From Pedobacter roseus (GTDB taxonomy: Bacteria > Bacteroidota > Bacteroidia > Sphingobacteriales > Sphingobacteriaceae), in assembly GCF_014395225.1 (NCBI RefSeq), contig NZ_CP060723.1, forward strand, positions 4,340,001 to 4,404,000: 64,000 nucleotides of DNA, written 5' to 3'. Below are positions 53,438 through 61,653 of this stretch, one piece after another. The position numbers and the translations under genes were made by a program. The notes beneath the pieces are model-generated. The model saw only the letters and a list, made by a program, of their open reading frames with translations. It had not been told where the DNA came from and ran no database searches. Each line of letters begins with the position of its first letter. The stretch's first letter is position 1.

Positions 53438-53666
53438 GGAAATGAAGGGTTCGGTTTCTATGGCGGCTTCAGTCCCGCTATTGCTTTACTCCGTTGCACT
53501 TCGTGTTCACTCCTATCGGGTTTATTTAACAAGGCAGGCGGCACGATTGCAGTGTTCGAACCATAAGCCCTACAATCTAACCCCGACAGCAGCGATTCCG
53601 ATCCTTCATCGGAAGTAGCGAATGGCGGGACTGCTGTTTCCGAAAAGTAAAGAAGCCTTCATTTCC
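53438..53666. repeat. 229-bp element bounded by perfect 11-bp inverted repeats
   Basis: GGAAATGAAGG at 53438-53448 and CCTTCATTTCC at 53656-53666 are exact reverse complements. Inside are a TTTACTCCGTTGCACTTCG stretch, and a nested hairpin region: ACAGCAG (53586-53592) with CTGCTGT (53631-53637), enclosing TTCCGAT/ATCGGAA (53596-53614). Two internal segments, GGCTTCAGTCCCGCTAT (coding in one sense) and AATGGCGGGACTGCTG (in the other), are partly complementary. It encodes no plausible protein. Confidence 0.6.
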
Positions 53667-53844
53667 CAATTATTTTCAACCATGTGAGACATTTAAGTAT
53701 ACATAAGTGCTTTTCCAAACCTACTCCTACTATGGTTATTATAAATAACATCAAACTAGCCTTGCATTACCGCTGGTAATTTTTAATTTTAAAACTTAAA
53801 TAAAAATTCAGTTATCACCCCAACTGCGTTTTAAAAAATAATTT

Positions 53845-54669
53845 ATGAGTGATATTAAGCTATTTGAAGAAAAACAGGTTAGAAGCCACTGGGATGATGT
53901 AGAAGGACAATGGTATTTTTCAATTATTGATGTAATTGAAGTTCTAACAACTTCAGATCGTCCTAGAAAATATTGGGCCGATTTAAAGTCTAAACTTAAA
54001 AAAGAAGGAAGTGAACTGTCCGATCAAATCGGACAGTTGAAAATGAAAGCTTCAGATGGAAAATCAAGAGCTACTGATGTTGCCAATACTCCCCAACTCC
54101 TACGGATTATTCAATCCATACCAAGTCCAAAAGCAGAGCCTTTTAAACAATGGCTTGCAAAGGTTGGTTATGAGCGGATACAAGAAATAACTAATCCTGA
54201 ACAAAGTTTAAATAGAGCAAGGGAAAACTGGCAAAAACTAGGTCGCAGCGAAAAGTGGATCCAGCAACGAATGACCGGGCAAGAAACCCGAAATAAACTT
54301 ACCGATTATTGGAAAGATAATGGGGTTACCAAAAATATTGAATTTGCACTTTTAACAAATATTATTCATCAAGAATGGACAGGATTAACCGTTCAAAATC
54401 ACAAAAACTTAAAAGGCCTAAAATCCCAAAATCTCCGTGATCACATGAGTGAAGCGGAATTAATTTTTACAGCACTCGCCGAATTATCTACTAGACAAAT
54501 TGCAGAGACAGAAGAATCAATGGGATTAAAAGAAAATGCTAATTCAAGTAAAAAGGGAGGTGCTATAGCAAAGAATGCAAGAATTGCTTTAGAAAGCAAA
54601 ACGGGAAAAAGTGTTATTACAGGAGAAAATTTTTTACCTACACCAAAAGAAAACAAGAAATTGAAATAG
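53845..54669 (+). CDS. Bro-N domain protein (phage antirepressor-like, DinD-like)
   Basis: 274 residues. The Bro-N domain occupies about residues 1-110: VRSHWDDVEGQWYFSIIDVI, DRPRKYWADLKSKLKKEG and RIIQSIPSPKAEPFKQWLAK. The C-terminal half (RARENWQKLGRSEKWIQQRM to NAELIF-like AELIFTALAEL) resembles DinD-type proteins of chromosomes rather than phage antirepressors. Its stop is six bases upstream of the acyl-CoA carboxylase start. There are no other phage genes near. Confidence 0.8.
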   Translation: MSDIKLFEEKQVRSHWDDVEGQWYFSIIDVIEVLTTSDRPRKYWADLKSKLKKEGSELSDQIGQLKMKASDGKSRATDVANTPQLLRIIQSIPSPKAEPFKQWLAKVGYERIQEITNPEQSLNRARENWQKLGRSEKWIQQRMTGQETRNKLTDYWKDNGVTKNIEFALLTNIIHQEWTGLTVQNHKNLKGLKSQNLRDHMSEAELIFTALAELSTRQIAETEESMGLKENANSSKKGGAIAKNARIALESKTGKSVITGENFLPTPKENKKLK

Positions 54670-54675
54670 TTCGCA

Positions 54676-56217
54676 ATGGATAAAAAAATAGCATTACTTA
54701 AAGATAAAATCAACCAGGCCAATCTTGGCGGCGGACAGGCCCGTATCGACAGTCAGCATAAAAAAGGTAAACTCACTGCCCGCGAGCGCATCCACTTTTT
54801 AATGGATGAAGGTAGTTTCGAAGAAATCGGCATGATGGTTACCCACCGCAGCACCGACTTCGGTATGGAACGCGAAAAATACCTTGGCGATGGTGTGGTA
54901 ACCGGTTACGGAACCATTAACGGGCGCTTAACCTATGTTTTCTCTCAGGATTTTACAGTATTTGGTGGCTCGCTATCCGAAACCCATGCCGAAAAAATCT
55001 GCAAGCTGATGGATATGGCCATGAAAAATGGTGCACCATTAATTGGCTTAAATGATAGCGGCGGTGCACGTATTCAGGAAGGCGTAGTATCATTAGGTGG
55101 TTATGCCGATATCTTTTACAAAAACGTCCAGGCATCAGGTGTTATTCCGCAGCTCTCGGCCATTATGGGCCCTTGTGCTGGCGGGGCGGTGTATTCGCCT
55201 GCCATTACCGATTTTATCCTGATGGTAGAAAATACCTCTTATATGTTTGTTACCGGCCCTAATGTGGTTAAAACCGTAACACACGAAGAAGTAACTTCAG
55301 AAGAACTGGGCGGTGCCAGTACACATGCTACAAAATCGGGTGTTACCCATTTTGCCTGCGCCAACGAAATTGATGCGATTACCCATGTAAAGAAATTATT
55401 GAGTTACATGCCTCAAAACTGTGAGGAAATTGCAGATCATTTACCATACGAAGCTACCGACGAAAGCCGGCCGGAACTGAATACTTTTATGCCCGAAAAT
55501 GCTTCGCAGCCTTACGATATCCGAGAGGTAATTAGCGCTGTTGCCGATACCGATAGCTTTTTAGAAGTACATGCCGCTTATGCAGAAAATATTGTGGTGG
55601 GTTTTGCCCGTTTAGCAGGGAGAAGCATCGGCATTGTGGCCAATCAGCCTGCCTACTTAGCGGGTGTTTTAGATAGTAATTCTTCAAGCAAAGCCGCTCG
55701 TTTTGTCCGTTTTTGCGATTGTTTTAACATCCCTTTACTGGTATTTGAAGATGTTCCGGGCTTTTTACCGGGTACCGATCAGGAGTGGAACGGCATTATC
55801 ACCAATGGGGCAAAATTATTATACGCCTTTAGCGAAGCTACAGTGCCGCGCATTACGGTGATTACCCGGAAAGCCTACGGTGGTGCTTATGATGTAATGA
55901 ACAGCAAACACATTGGCGCCGATATGAATTATGCCTGGCCAAGTGCCGAAATTGCCGTAATGGGTGCCAAAGGTGCCGCAGAAATCATTTTTAAGAGAGA
56001 GATCACCTCAGCAGAAAAACCAGAAGAAAAATGGCTGGAAAAAGAAAAACTCTATTCTGATATTTTCGCTAACCCTTACCGTGCGGCAGAACGCGGTTTT
56101 GTTGACGAAGTAATAGAACCCGCCCAAACCCGTATCAAGTTGATAAAAGCTTTTAAGATGTTAGAAAATAAGGTGGTGAATAACCCCAAAAAGAAACATG
56201 GAAATATACCTTTGTAA
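54676..56217 (+). CDS. Acyl-CoA (propionyl/methylmalonyl-CoA type) carboxylase, carboxyltransferase beta subunit
   Basis: 513 residues, the normal length. The N-terminal half reads GKLTARERIHFLMDEGSFEE and GAPLIGLNDSGGARIQEGV with MGPCAGGAVYSPAITDF, the acyl-CoA site. The C-terminal half has VVGFARLAGRSIGIVANQPA, LLVFEDVPGFLPGTDQEWNG and RKAYGGAYDVMNSKHIGAD. It transfers carboxyl from biotin to an acyl-CoA, most likely propionyl-CoA; biotin-carrier and carboxylase subunits are not in the window. It follows the Bro-N gene by six bases, and a tandem-repeat region follows. Confidence 0.93.
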   Translation: MDKKIALLKDKINQANLGGGQARIDSQHKKGKLTARERIHFLMDEGSFEEIGMMVTHRSTDFGMEREKYLGDGVVTGYGTINGRLTYVFSQDFTVFGGSLSETHAEKICKLMDMAMKNGAPLIGLNDSGGARIQEGVVSLGGYADIFYKNVQASGVIPQLSAIMGPCAGGAVYSPAITDFILMVENTSYMFVTGPNVVKTVTHEEVTSEELGGASTHATKSGVTHFACANEIDAITHVKKLLSYMPQNCEEIADHLPYEATDESRPELNTFMPENASQPYDIREVISAVADTDSFLEVHAAYAENIVVGFARLAGRSIGIVANQPAYLAGVLDSNSSSKAARFVRFCDCFNIPLLVFEDVPGFLPGTDQEWNGIITNGAKLLYAFSEATVPRITVITRKAYGGAYDVMNSKHIGADMNYAWPSAEIAVMGAKGAAEIIFKREITSAEKPEEKWLEKEKLYSDIFANPYRAAERGFVDEVIEPAQTRIKLIKAFKMLENKVVNNPKKKHGNIPL

Positions 56218-56240
56218 GGATGGAAGATGGATGAGGTAAG

Positions 56241-56408
56241 ATGGATAATGGACTAATTTCCCATCACTCATTTTACATCTTACATATTACATTAGTATGG
56301 ATAATGGACTAATTTCCCATTACCCATTTTACATTATACATCTTACATTAGTATGGATAATGAACTAATTTCCCATCACCCATTTTACATCATACATCTT
56401 ACATATTA
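56241..56408. repeat. Tandem repeat, three units of 56 bp
   Basis: Units start at 56241, 56297 and 56353, each beginning ATGGATAATG(G/A)ACTAATTT and continuing CCCAT-A-CCATTTTACAT-like. The third unit grades into a second array. The DNA is between the carboxylase and MFS genes and holds no gene. Confidence 0.85.
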
Positions 56409-56472
56409 ACCCCATTTTACACATTTACATCTTACATATTAACCCCATTTTACACATTTACATCTTACATCA
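56398..56472. repeat. Tandem repeat, two and a quarter units of 33 bp
   Basis: CTTACATATTAACCCC units start at 56398 and 56431 and a partial one at 56464, each continuing ATTTTACACATTTACAT. The two full units are identical, indicating recent duplication. It ends six bases before the MFS transporter start. Confidence 0.85.
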
Positions 56473-56478
56473 AGTTAC

Positions 56479-57645
56479 ATGTTAAAACGAGCGGATATTC
56501 TTCTCATGGCTTTTTGCACCGGCCTCATTGTTGCAAACATTTATTACTGCCAGCCTCTGGTGATCTTGATTGCTAAAGATTTTAACCTTACTGAAACCGA
56601 CGCTGGAAAAATTACCTACCTCACGCAGATTGGTTATGCCCTGGGGCTTTTCCTTTTGGTTCCGCTGGGCGATATGTTCGAACGCAAAAAGCAGATTCTC
56701 ATCATTACCGGCCTGGCCATTTTTGCTTTGCTGGTTGCTGCACTGTCACATACCTTTTTTATATTGGAAGTGGCCTCTATTCTGATCGGAACCTGTTCTA
56801 TCGTTCCTCAACTTATCCTCCCATTGGCTGCTAATTTAAGCACCGACGAAAACCGTGGCGCAAACATTGGCATGATTATGAGTGGTTTACTAGTGGGTAT
56901 TCTGGCCTCGCGTGCAGTTAGCGGAAGCATTGGTTTTTGGCTAGGCTGGAGAGCAGTTTATTATATCGCAGCCGCAATTTGCGGATTACTGATCTTTTTA
57001 ATGGCTAAACGTTTTCCACAAAGTTACCCTGCCTTTAAAGGAACTTATAAAGAGCTGATGCGATCGATGTTTGGCTACATTAAAACCCAGCCTGCTTTAA
57101 GAGAGACTTCCATCATCAACTTTTTGGCCTTTGCCATTATCAGCGCATTCTGGACCACCATGGTGTTATTCCTCGCCAACCCGCCATTTAGTTTCCAGAC
57201 TTTACAGATCGGTTTATTCGGCATTGCAGGTGCTGCGGGTGCATTAGCAGCACCTTTGGTTGGAAAACTGAGCGATGGCAACAATCCACGTAAAAACTTA
57301 ATGATCGGTTTTATCCTGCAGATCATTAGCATTGCCTTATTCTATTTTACCGGCAACAACCTGTACCTGTTTGTAATTGGCATTATACTAATCGACATCG
57401 GTCAGCAAGCTATACATGTAACCAACCAAACCCGTATTTATACGCTTATACCTGAAGCAAGAAACAGGTTAAATACCATTTTTATGTCGGTAAGTTTTAT
57501 CGGTGCCAGCTGCGGTTCAGCTTTAGGCCTCTGGTTATGGGGGCAGGGCGGCTGGGCATTGTTCTGCTATGGTATGACGGGCATTATTATCCTCAATATT
57601 TTAATTTATCAGTTCCACGGAAGGAAAAAAGTAACTAACCAATAA
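56479..57645 (+). CDS. MFS transporter
   Basis: 388 residues with 12 predicted helices. MFS landmarks are visible: GLFLLVPLGDMFERKKQIL between helices 2 and 3 and PLVGKLSDGNNPRKNLMIG at the equivalent site in the second half. IMSGLLVGILASRAVSGSIG matches the drug/proton antiporter motif C region. Substrate unknown; it resembles arabinose-efflux-type permeases. Confidence 0.9.
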   Translation: MLKRADILLMAFCTGLIVANIYYCQPLVILIAKDFNLTETDAGKITYLTQIGYALGLFLLVPLGDMFERKKQILIITGLAIFALLVAALSHTFFILEVASILIGTCSIVPQLILPLAANLSTDENRGANIGMIMSGLLVGILASRAVSGSIGFWLGWRAVYYIAAAICGLLIFLMAKRFPQSYPAFKGTYKELMRSMFGYIKTQPALRETSIINFLAFAIISAFWTTMVLFLANPPFSFQTLQIGLFGIAGAAGALAAPLVGKLSDGNNPRKNLMIGFILQIISIALFYFTGNNLYLFVIGIILIDIGQQAIHVTNQTRIYTLIPEARNRLNTIFMSVSFIGASCGSALGLWLWGQGGWALFCYGMTGIIILNILIYQFHGRKKVTNQ

Positions 57646-57650
57646 AATTT

Positions 57651-58238
57651 ATGAAATCTAAAAACGCAATCAAAACATTTTCAATGCTGTTTATTTGCCT
57701 GGCCATTTTTGGCAGCGCTAAAGCGCAGGACAGTACAAAAGTAGAACAGCCAACAGAAGTAAAATCATTAAATAAACTAAAGTTGAGCCTGATCGGACTT
57801 AGTTACGAAAGGGAACAGTGTGTTGGTAAAACAACGACTATTTATGGAGCTGCCGGCCTTATTGGCAGCTTTATATACCAAACTACAATAACATTCGATA
57901 ACAATTATAACCTTCTTGCTAATACCGACACAGATTTTAAAATTTACCCTTCTTTAAATGCAGGATTCAGGCATTATTATAATTTCGAAAAAAGGGTAAA
58001 AAAAGGTAAAAAAACTATCAATAATGCTGCAGGTTATGTAGGTTTGGATTTTCTTGCCATCTTTCCTCCGAAAACAGGCATCAGTAACCAATACAATATT
58101 ATGCCACAGTGGGGGTTTCAGGCAGCTGCAAGCAAATGGATAAATTTCGAATTAGCGCTAGGCCCTGCAATAGTGATCGCGCAATCAAAAACATATTTCG
58201 ACATCGGTGCGAAAATCGGTTTTAACTTTTTATTATAA
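57651..58238 (+). CDS. Hypothetical exported beta-barrel-like protein
   Basis: 195 residues with signal peptide KTFSMLFICLAIFGSAKAQ. The mature part has strand-like segments (GLSYEREQCVGKTTTIYGAA, LNAGFRHYYNFEKRVKKGKK, PQWGFQAAASKWINFELALG) and ends FDIGAKIGFNFLL, suggesting a small outer-membrane barrel. It starts five bases after the MFS gene and precedes an acetyltransferase by two bases. Confidence 0.65.
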   Translation: MKSKNAIKTFSMLFICLAIFGSAKAQDSTKVEQPTEVKSLNKLKLSLIGLSYEREQCVGKTTTIYGAAGLIGSFIYQTTITFDNNYNLLANTDTDFKIYPSLNAGFRHYYNFEKRVKKGKKTINNAAGYVGLDFLAIFPPKTGISNQYNIMPQWGFQAAASKWINFELALGPAIVIAQSKTYFDIGAKIGFNFLL

Positions 58239-58240
58239 GC

Positions 58241-58654
58241 ATGGTTCAGATTGAACAAATATTCCCTTCTTTAACCTGGCGGATCAGGCACGAAACCATG
58301 TACCCCGACGAGCCTTTTGATATTGTAAAACTGAAAGACGATTTTGATGGCATCCATTTTGGTTTGTACCTCGATCATAAATTAACCGGCGTAGTTTCAC
58401 TCTTTCATGAGGGTGATGTTTATCAGTTCAGAAAACTGGCTGTTCTCCCTTCGGCACAAAAAGCAGGTTTAGGCTCGCAGCTGATAGAGTATATACTCGA
58501 TTTTTGTAAAATTCAAAAAGCAACAAAACTATGGTGCAATGCCCGTGTAAATGCTAAAGAATTTTATTTTAAATTTGGCTTCCACGAAACCGATAAAATC
58601 TTTTTTAAAGATGGAATCGATTTTGTGGTCATGGAAAAAGAATTATCAAGTTAA
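58241..58654 (+). CDS. GNAT-family N-acetyltransferase
   Basis: 137 residues. The acetyl-CoA-binding motif A is FRKLAVLPSAQKAGLGSQLI, followed by TKLWCNARVNAKEFYFKFGF and a C-terminal FVVMEKEL strand. It acts in the cytoplasm; the acceptor is unknown. It is two bases downstream of the barrel protein. Confidence 0.88.
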   Translation: MVQIEQIFPSLTWRIRHETMYPDEPFDIVKLKDDFDGIHFGLYLDHKLTGVVSLFHEGDVYQFRKLAVLPSAQKAGLGSQLIEYILDFCKIQKATKLWCNARVNAKEFYFKFGFHETDKIFFKDGIDFVVMEKELSS

Positions 58655-58711
58655 GTTAAAAATGAGTATGAGGTGTCAGATCTCAATACTCCCATCTTAT
58701 ATCTATTAAAA

Positions 58712-59827
58712 ATGGCTAAGAAAAAAGACGACGAAAAAAAGAAACACACCCCGGTAGTAACTAAAAAATCGCTACAGTTTCTTGAAGAATACATTAACAA
58801 CCCTGCTCCTACCGGTTACGAGTGGGAAGGACAAAAACTTTGGTTAAATTATTTAAAACCCTATATCGACGAACATTTTATCGATAATTATGGTACTGCT
58901 GTTGGTGTGATTAACCCAAAAGCAAATTTTAAAGTGGTTATTGAGGCCCACGCAGATGAGATCTCGTGGTATGTAAACTACATCACCAGCGATGGTTTAA
59001 TTTACGTGATCCGCAATGGTGGTTCAGACCATCAGATTGCACCTTCGAAACGTGTAAACATCCATACTGAAAAAGGATTGGTTAAAGCCGTATTTGGCTG
59101 GCCGGCTATCCATACCCGTCATGGCGAAAAAGAACAGGCTCCTGAGTTAAAAAATATCTTTTTAGATTGCGGTTGCACCTCAAAAGAAGAAGTAGAAAAA
59201 CTGGGCATCCATGTTGGCTGCGTAATTACCTACGAAGATGAGTTTATGGTTTTAAACGACCGTTATTATGTTGGCCGCGCATTAGATAACCGCGTAGGTG
59301 GTTTTATGATTGCCGAAGTAGCCCGTTTATTAAAAGAAAACAAGAAAAAACTTCCATTCGGTTTGTACATTGTAAACTCGGTACAGGAAGAAATCGGTTT
59401 ACGTGGTGCAGAAATGATTGCACAACGCATTAAACCAAATGTGGCTATCATTACCGACGTAACGCACGATACCACTACCCCAATGATTAATAAAAACATT
59501 CAGGGTGATTTAGCTGCGGGCAAAGGTCCGGTGGTTTCTTACGCACCTGCTGTACAAACCAATCTGAACAAATTATTGATCAAAACTGCTGAGAAAAACA
59601 ATATTCCGTTCCAGCGCCAGGCTTCATCACGTTCTACCGGAACGGATACCGATGCTTTTGCTTATTCGAACGGTGGTGTACCATCGGCATTAATTTCTTT
59701 GCCGTTACGCTATATGCACACTACGGTAGAAATGGTACACAAAGAAGATGTTGATAATGTGATCAGCCTGATTTATGAAAGCTTACTGAACATTACTGAT
59801 GGGCAGGATTTCAGGGAATTTAAATAA
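58712..59827 (+). CDS. M42-family metallopeptidase (glutamyl/deblocking aminopeptidase-like)
   Basis: 371 residues from the ATG at 58712; the longer frame starts at a GTG within the spacer. Metal and catalytic residues fit the M42 family: VVIEAHADEISWYV (His-Asp), RALDNRVGGFM, SVQEEIGLRGAE (Glu-Glu), TDVTHDTTTP and a late RYMHTTVEMVH. It binds two metal ions and trims N-terminal residues from peptides in the cytoplasm. Its stop overlaps the next start (TAATG). Confidence 0.95.
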   Translation: MAKKKDDEKKKHTPVVTKKSLQFLEEYINNPAPTGYEWEGQKLWLNYLKPYIDEHFIDNYGTAVGVINPKANFKVVIEAHADEISWYVNYITSDGLIYVIRNGGSDHQIAPSKRVNIHTEKGLVKAVFGWPAIHTRHGEKEQAPELKNIFLDCGCTSKEEVEKLGIHVGCVITYEDEFMVLNDRYYVGRALDNRVGGFMIAEVARLLKENKKKLPFGLYIVNSVQEEIGLRGAEMIAQRIKPNVAIITDVTHDTTTPMINKNIQGDLAAGKGPVVSYAPAVQTNLNKLLIKTAEKNNIPFQRQASSRSTGTDTDAFAYSNGGVPSALISLPLRYMHTTVEMVHKEDVDNVISLIYESLLNITDGQDFREFK

Positions 59828-60087
59828 TGGAAAAAGTAAATCATCAAAAAATTATCATCAGAACTTTGCTCAAGTTTTTGCTGATCGTTTTTATCATTTT
59901 TACGATAAACTCCTGGCCTAGTATTAAGCAAAGTCTGAATGGCAATGTTCCGCCTTTTGATTATTGGCTCGATCATAGTTTCAAGATCAGCAATATTATC
60001 CTCATTTTGGGGTTTACTGCTTATTTCTATTATAAAGATTTAACCGATCAAAGAGAATTGATCGAAAAAGGAAATAGACAAGATTAA
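59827..60087 (+). CDS. Hypothetical small membrane protein, 86 residues
   Basis: Two hydrophobic helices: IRTLLKFLLIVFIIFTIN and IILILGFTAYFYYK. Charged residues follow (DLTDQRELIEKGNRQD). Its ATG overlaps the M42 stop by one base, so it is co-translated with it. A hairpin 5 bp downstream is split by IS copy 2. Function unknown. Confidence 0.65.
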   Translation: MEKVNHQKIIIRTLLKFLLIVFIIFTINSWPSIKQSLNGNVPPFDYWLDHSFKISNIILILGFTAYFYYKDLTDQRELIEKGNRQD

Positions 60088-60154
60088 ATTCAAAAGAAGT
60101 CAAGTTTTTAAATGGCCAATGTGGACTGCCCCCAGAAGTTTGGACAAAAATAAT

Positions 60155-60961
60155 TTAATTTTTCCACATTTGAGTTCGGTACTTTACCGGACTCATTCCT
60201 TTTAAGTTAAGTCTGATCCTGTCGTTATTATAATAGCTTATGTAAGATTTGATTTCCATTTTTAGTTCTTCTATGGTTTGATATTTTTTCAGGTAAAACA
60301 GTTCGGATTTTATAGTTCCAAAAAAGTTTTCAATGACTGCATTGTCCAGGCAATTTCCCTTCCTTGACATGCTCTGTATAACAGCTTTTTCCTGAAGGAG
60401 CTTTTGGTACGCCTTCATTTGGTACTGCCATCCCTGATCGGAATGTAAGATAAGCGCTGTTTGTTGCTTGGGTATGCGTATAAAAGCTTCTTTGATCATT
60501 TCTGTTACTTGCTTAAAATTCGGCCTTTCCGACAATTTGTAACTTATTATCTCACCATTAAAAAGATCTATTATAGGCGAAAGATATAACTTTTGTACGC
60601 CTACTTTAAACTCTGTAACATCTGTTGCCCATTTTTGGAAAGGCCTATCTGCTCTAAAGTTACGCTGCAATACATTCTCGGCCACTTTACCGAACTGCCC
60701 CCTATAGGTTTTATATTTCTTTACCCTGATCACACTTTTCAGCCCCATCGACTTCATGAGGCGCAGAACTGTTTTATCATTGAGATGAAAGCCCAGCTCC
60801 CTTAGGGCATAGACCATCCGTCTATACCCTAATCTGCCCTTATGCTGGTCATATAAGTTCTTGATCTGTATTTTAAGATGATCGTATTTATCTGCTTTTT
60901 TATTTTTCTGGATGTGGTAATAGAACGTACTCCTAGCCATATCTGCTGCCTGTAGCAACAT
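60155..60961 (-). CDS. IS3-family transposase OrfB (copy 2)
   Basis: Identical in sequence to the copy-1 protein: 268 residues, with catalytic D114, D175 and E211. It is probably expressed as a -1 frameshift fusion with OrfA. Confidence 0.95.
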   Translation of the reverse strand: MLLQAADMARSTFYYHIQKNKKADKYDHLKIQIKNLYDQHKGRLGYRRMVYALRELGFHLNDKTVLRLMKSMGLKSVIRVKKYKTYRGQFGKVAENVLQRNFRADRPFQKWATDVTEFKVGVQKLYLSPIIDLFNGEIISYKLSERPNFKQVTEMIKEAFIRIPKQQTALILHSDQGWQYQMKAYQKLLQEKAVIQSMSRKGNCLDNAVIENFFGTIKSELFYLKKYQTIEELKMEIKSYISYYNNDRIRLNLKGMSPVKYRTQMWKN

Positions 60962-60996
60962 TTTAAGATCGTGTTTCTGCCTTAATCCCTGGATGA

Positions 60997-61515
60997 TCAG
61001 CGCTTTTTCTTTTTCTCTGCTTCTTCCTTCTGAATTAAGGCATACAACTTTTTTAGATATTCATTTTCGGCACGCAAAAAATTGTTTTCCTTTTCCAACT
61101 CCTGCTCCCTGGTTTGTTTAGGATTATTCTTTTTAGATTTTTTATCGGGTGCATCCATAAATTTTTCCCTACATGATTTGAAAAGTGCCCCCACACCTTC
61201 ACTTTCATACTTCTTTTGCCAATTGCTGAGCATACTGACTGAAGGAAGTTTGAATCTGATGCAGGCCTGGTATAAAGATAAGCCTTCAGTTCTTAATGTT
61301 TCTATTACTGTTAACTTAAAATCGCCATCGTATTGACGTGGCTGCAATTGTAATCCTTCAATTCCATAGGCTTTATAAAAACTAACCCATTTATCCAAAA
61401 TCGTATGGTTAATCTGGTTTTCCTTAGCAATAGCACGAACCGAACCTTCTCCATTGATCGCCTGTTTTACCAACAGTAATTTTAACTCTAAACCGTATTT
61501 AATTTTTCTACTCAT
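60997..61515 (-). CDS. IS3-family transposase OrfA (copy 2)
   Basis: Identical to the copy-1 OrfA, 172 residues from the ATG at 61515. The open frame extends to 61632 into flanking DNA because the shortened homopolymers in the end sequence put it in frame; that extension crosses the IS boundary and is not part of the protein. Confidence 0.93.
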   Translation of the reverse strand: MSRKIKYGLELKLLLVKQAINGEGSVRAIAKENQINHTILDKWVSFYKAYGIEGLQLQPRQYDGDFKLTVIETLRTEGLSLYQACIRFKLPSVSMLSNWQKKYESEGVGALFKSCREKFMDAPDKKSKKNNPKQTREQELEKENNFLRAENEYLKKLYALIQKEEAEKKKKR

Positions 61516-61653
61516 AAAAATGCCCCATAAAGTGTCTAACTTTTTGGGGCAGTGTAATGTGCTATAAAAACTTGACTTCTTTCTTATTGGCCTATTTACA
61601 ATTACCCGACAATCATTTCTAGAACATTTCACTCTTTATTTGTTTAATCAATT

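Larger units (their letters stand above)
53043..53844. other. 802-bp intergenic region with repeat elements
   Basis: No convincing gene; a 106-codon open frame at 53246-53566 runs through repeat DNA and is not protein-like. It contains a hairpin repeat (53233-53300), related to 22177-22226, and a 229-bp element (53438-53666) bounded by inverted repeats. Confidence 0.6.
60122..61556 (-). mobile_element. IS3-family (IS150-like) insertion sequence, copy 2, 1435 bp
   Basis: Same element as 7842-9278, in reverse orientation, with identical OrfA and OrfB. The target duplication is ATG (60119-60121 and 61557-61559). It is 2 bp shorter than copy 1; the difference is explained by CCCC for CCCCC in the orfA-side end and GGGG for GGGGG a few bases inward. 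It lies in the loop of a hairpin. Confidence 0.95.
60093..61582. terminator. Hairpin split by IS copy 2
   Basis: AAAGAAGTCAAGTTTTTA (60093-60110) and TAAAAACTTGACTTCTTT (61565-61582) are perfectly complementary over 18 bp. Without the IS and one ATG duplication they enclose a 16-base loop, starting six bases after the stop of the small membrane protein. The stem is AT-rich and T-rich on either strand, consistent with a terminator between it and gpmA. Confidence 0.75.

Noticed and set aside
53246..53566. 106-codon open frame between the SulP and Bro-N genes
   Set aside because: It crosses the family C hairpin and the 229-bp inverted-repeat element, has no recognisable domain and no plausible start region.
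53845..54669. Prophage indicated by a Bro-N protein
   Set aside because: No integrase, structural or lysis genes in the neighbourhood; the flanks are metabolic genes and repeats.
56241..56472. CRISPR-like array
   Set aside because: Units are contiguous tandem repeats without unique spacers and no cas genes are near.
58673..58711. GTG start for the M42 peptidase
   Set aside because: The extra 13 residues are spacer-like and the ATG at 58712 gives the normal family N-terminus.
61516..61632. N-terminal extension of OrfA in IS copy 2
   Set aside because: It crosses the IS end into flanking DNA and is absent in copy 1; the frame is open only because of two shortened homopolymers.
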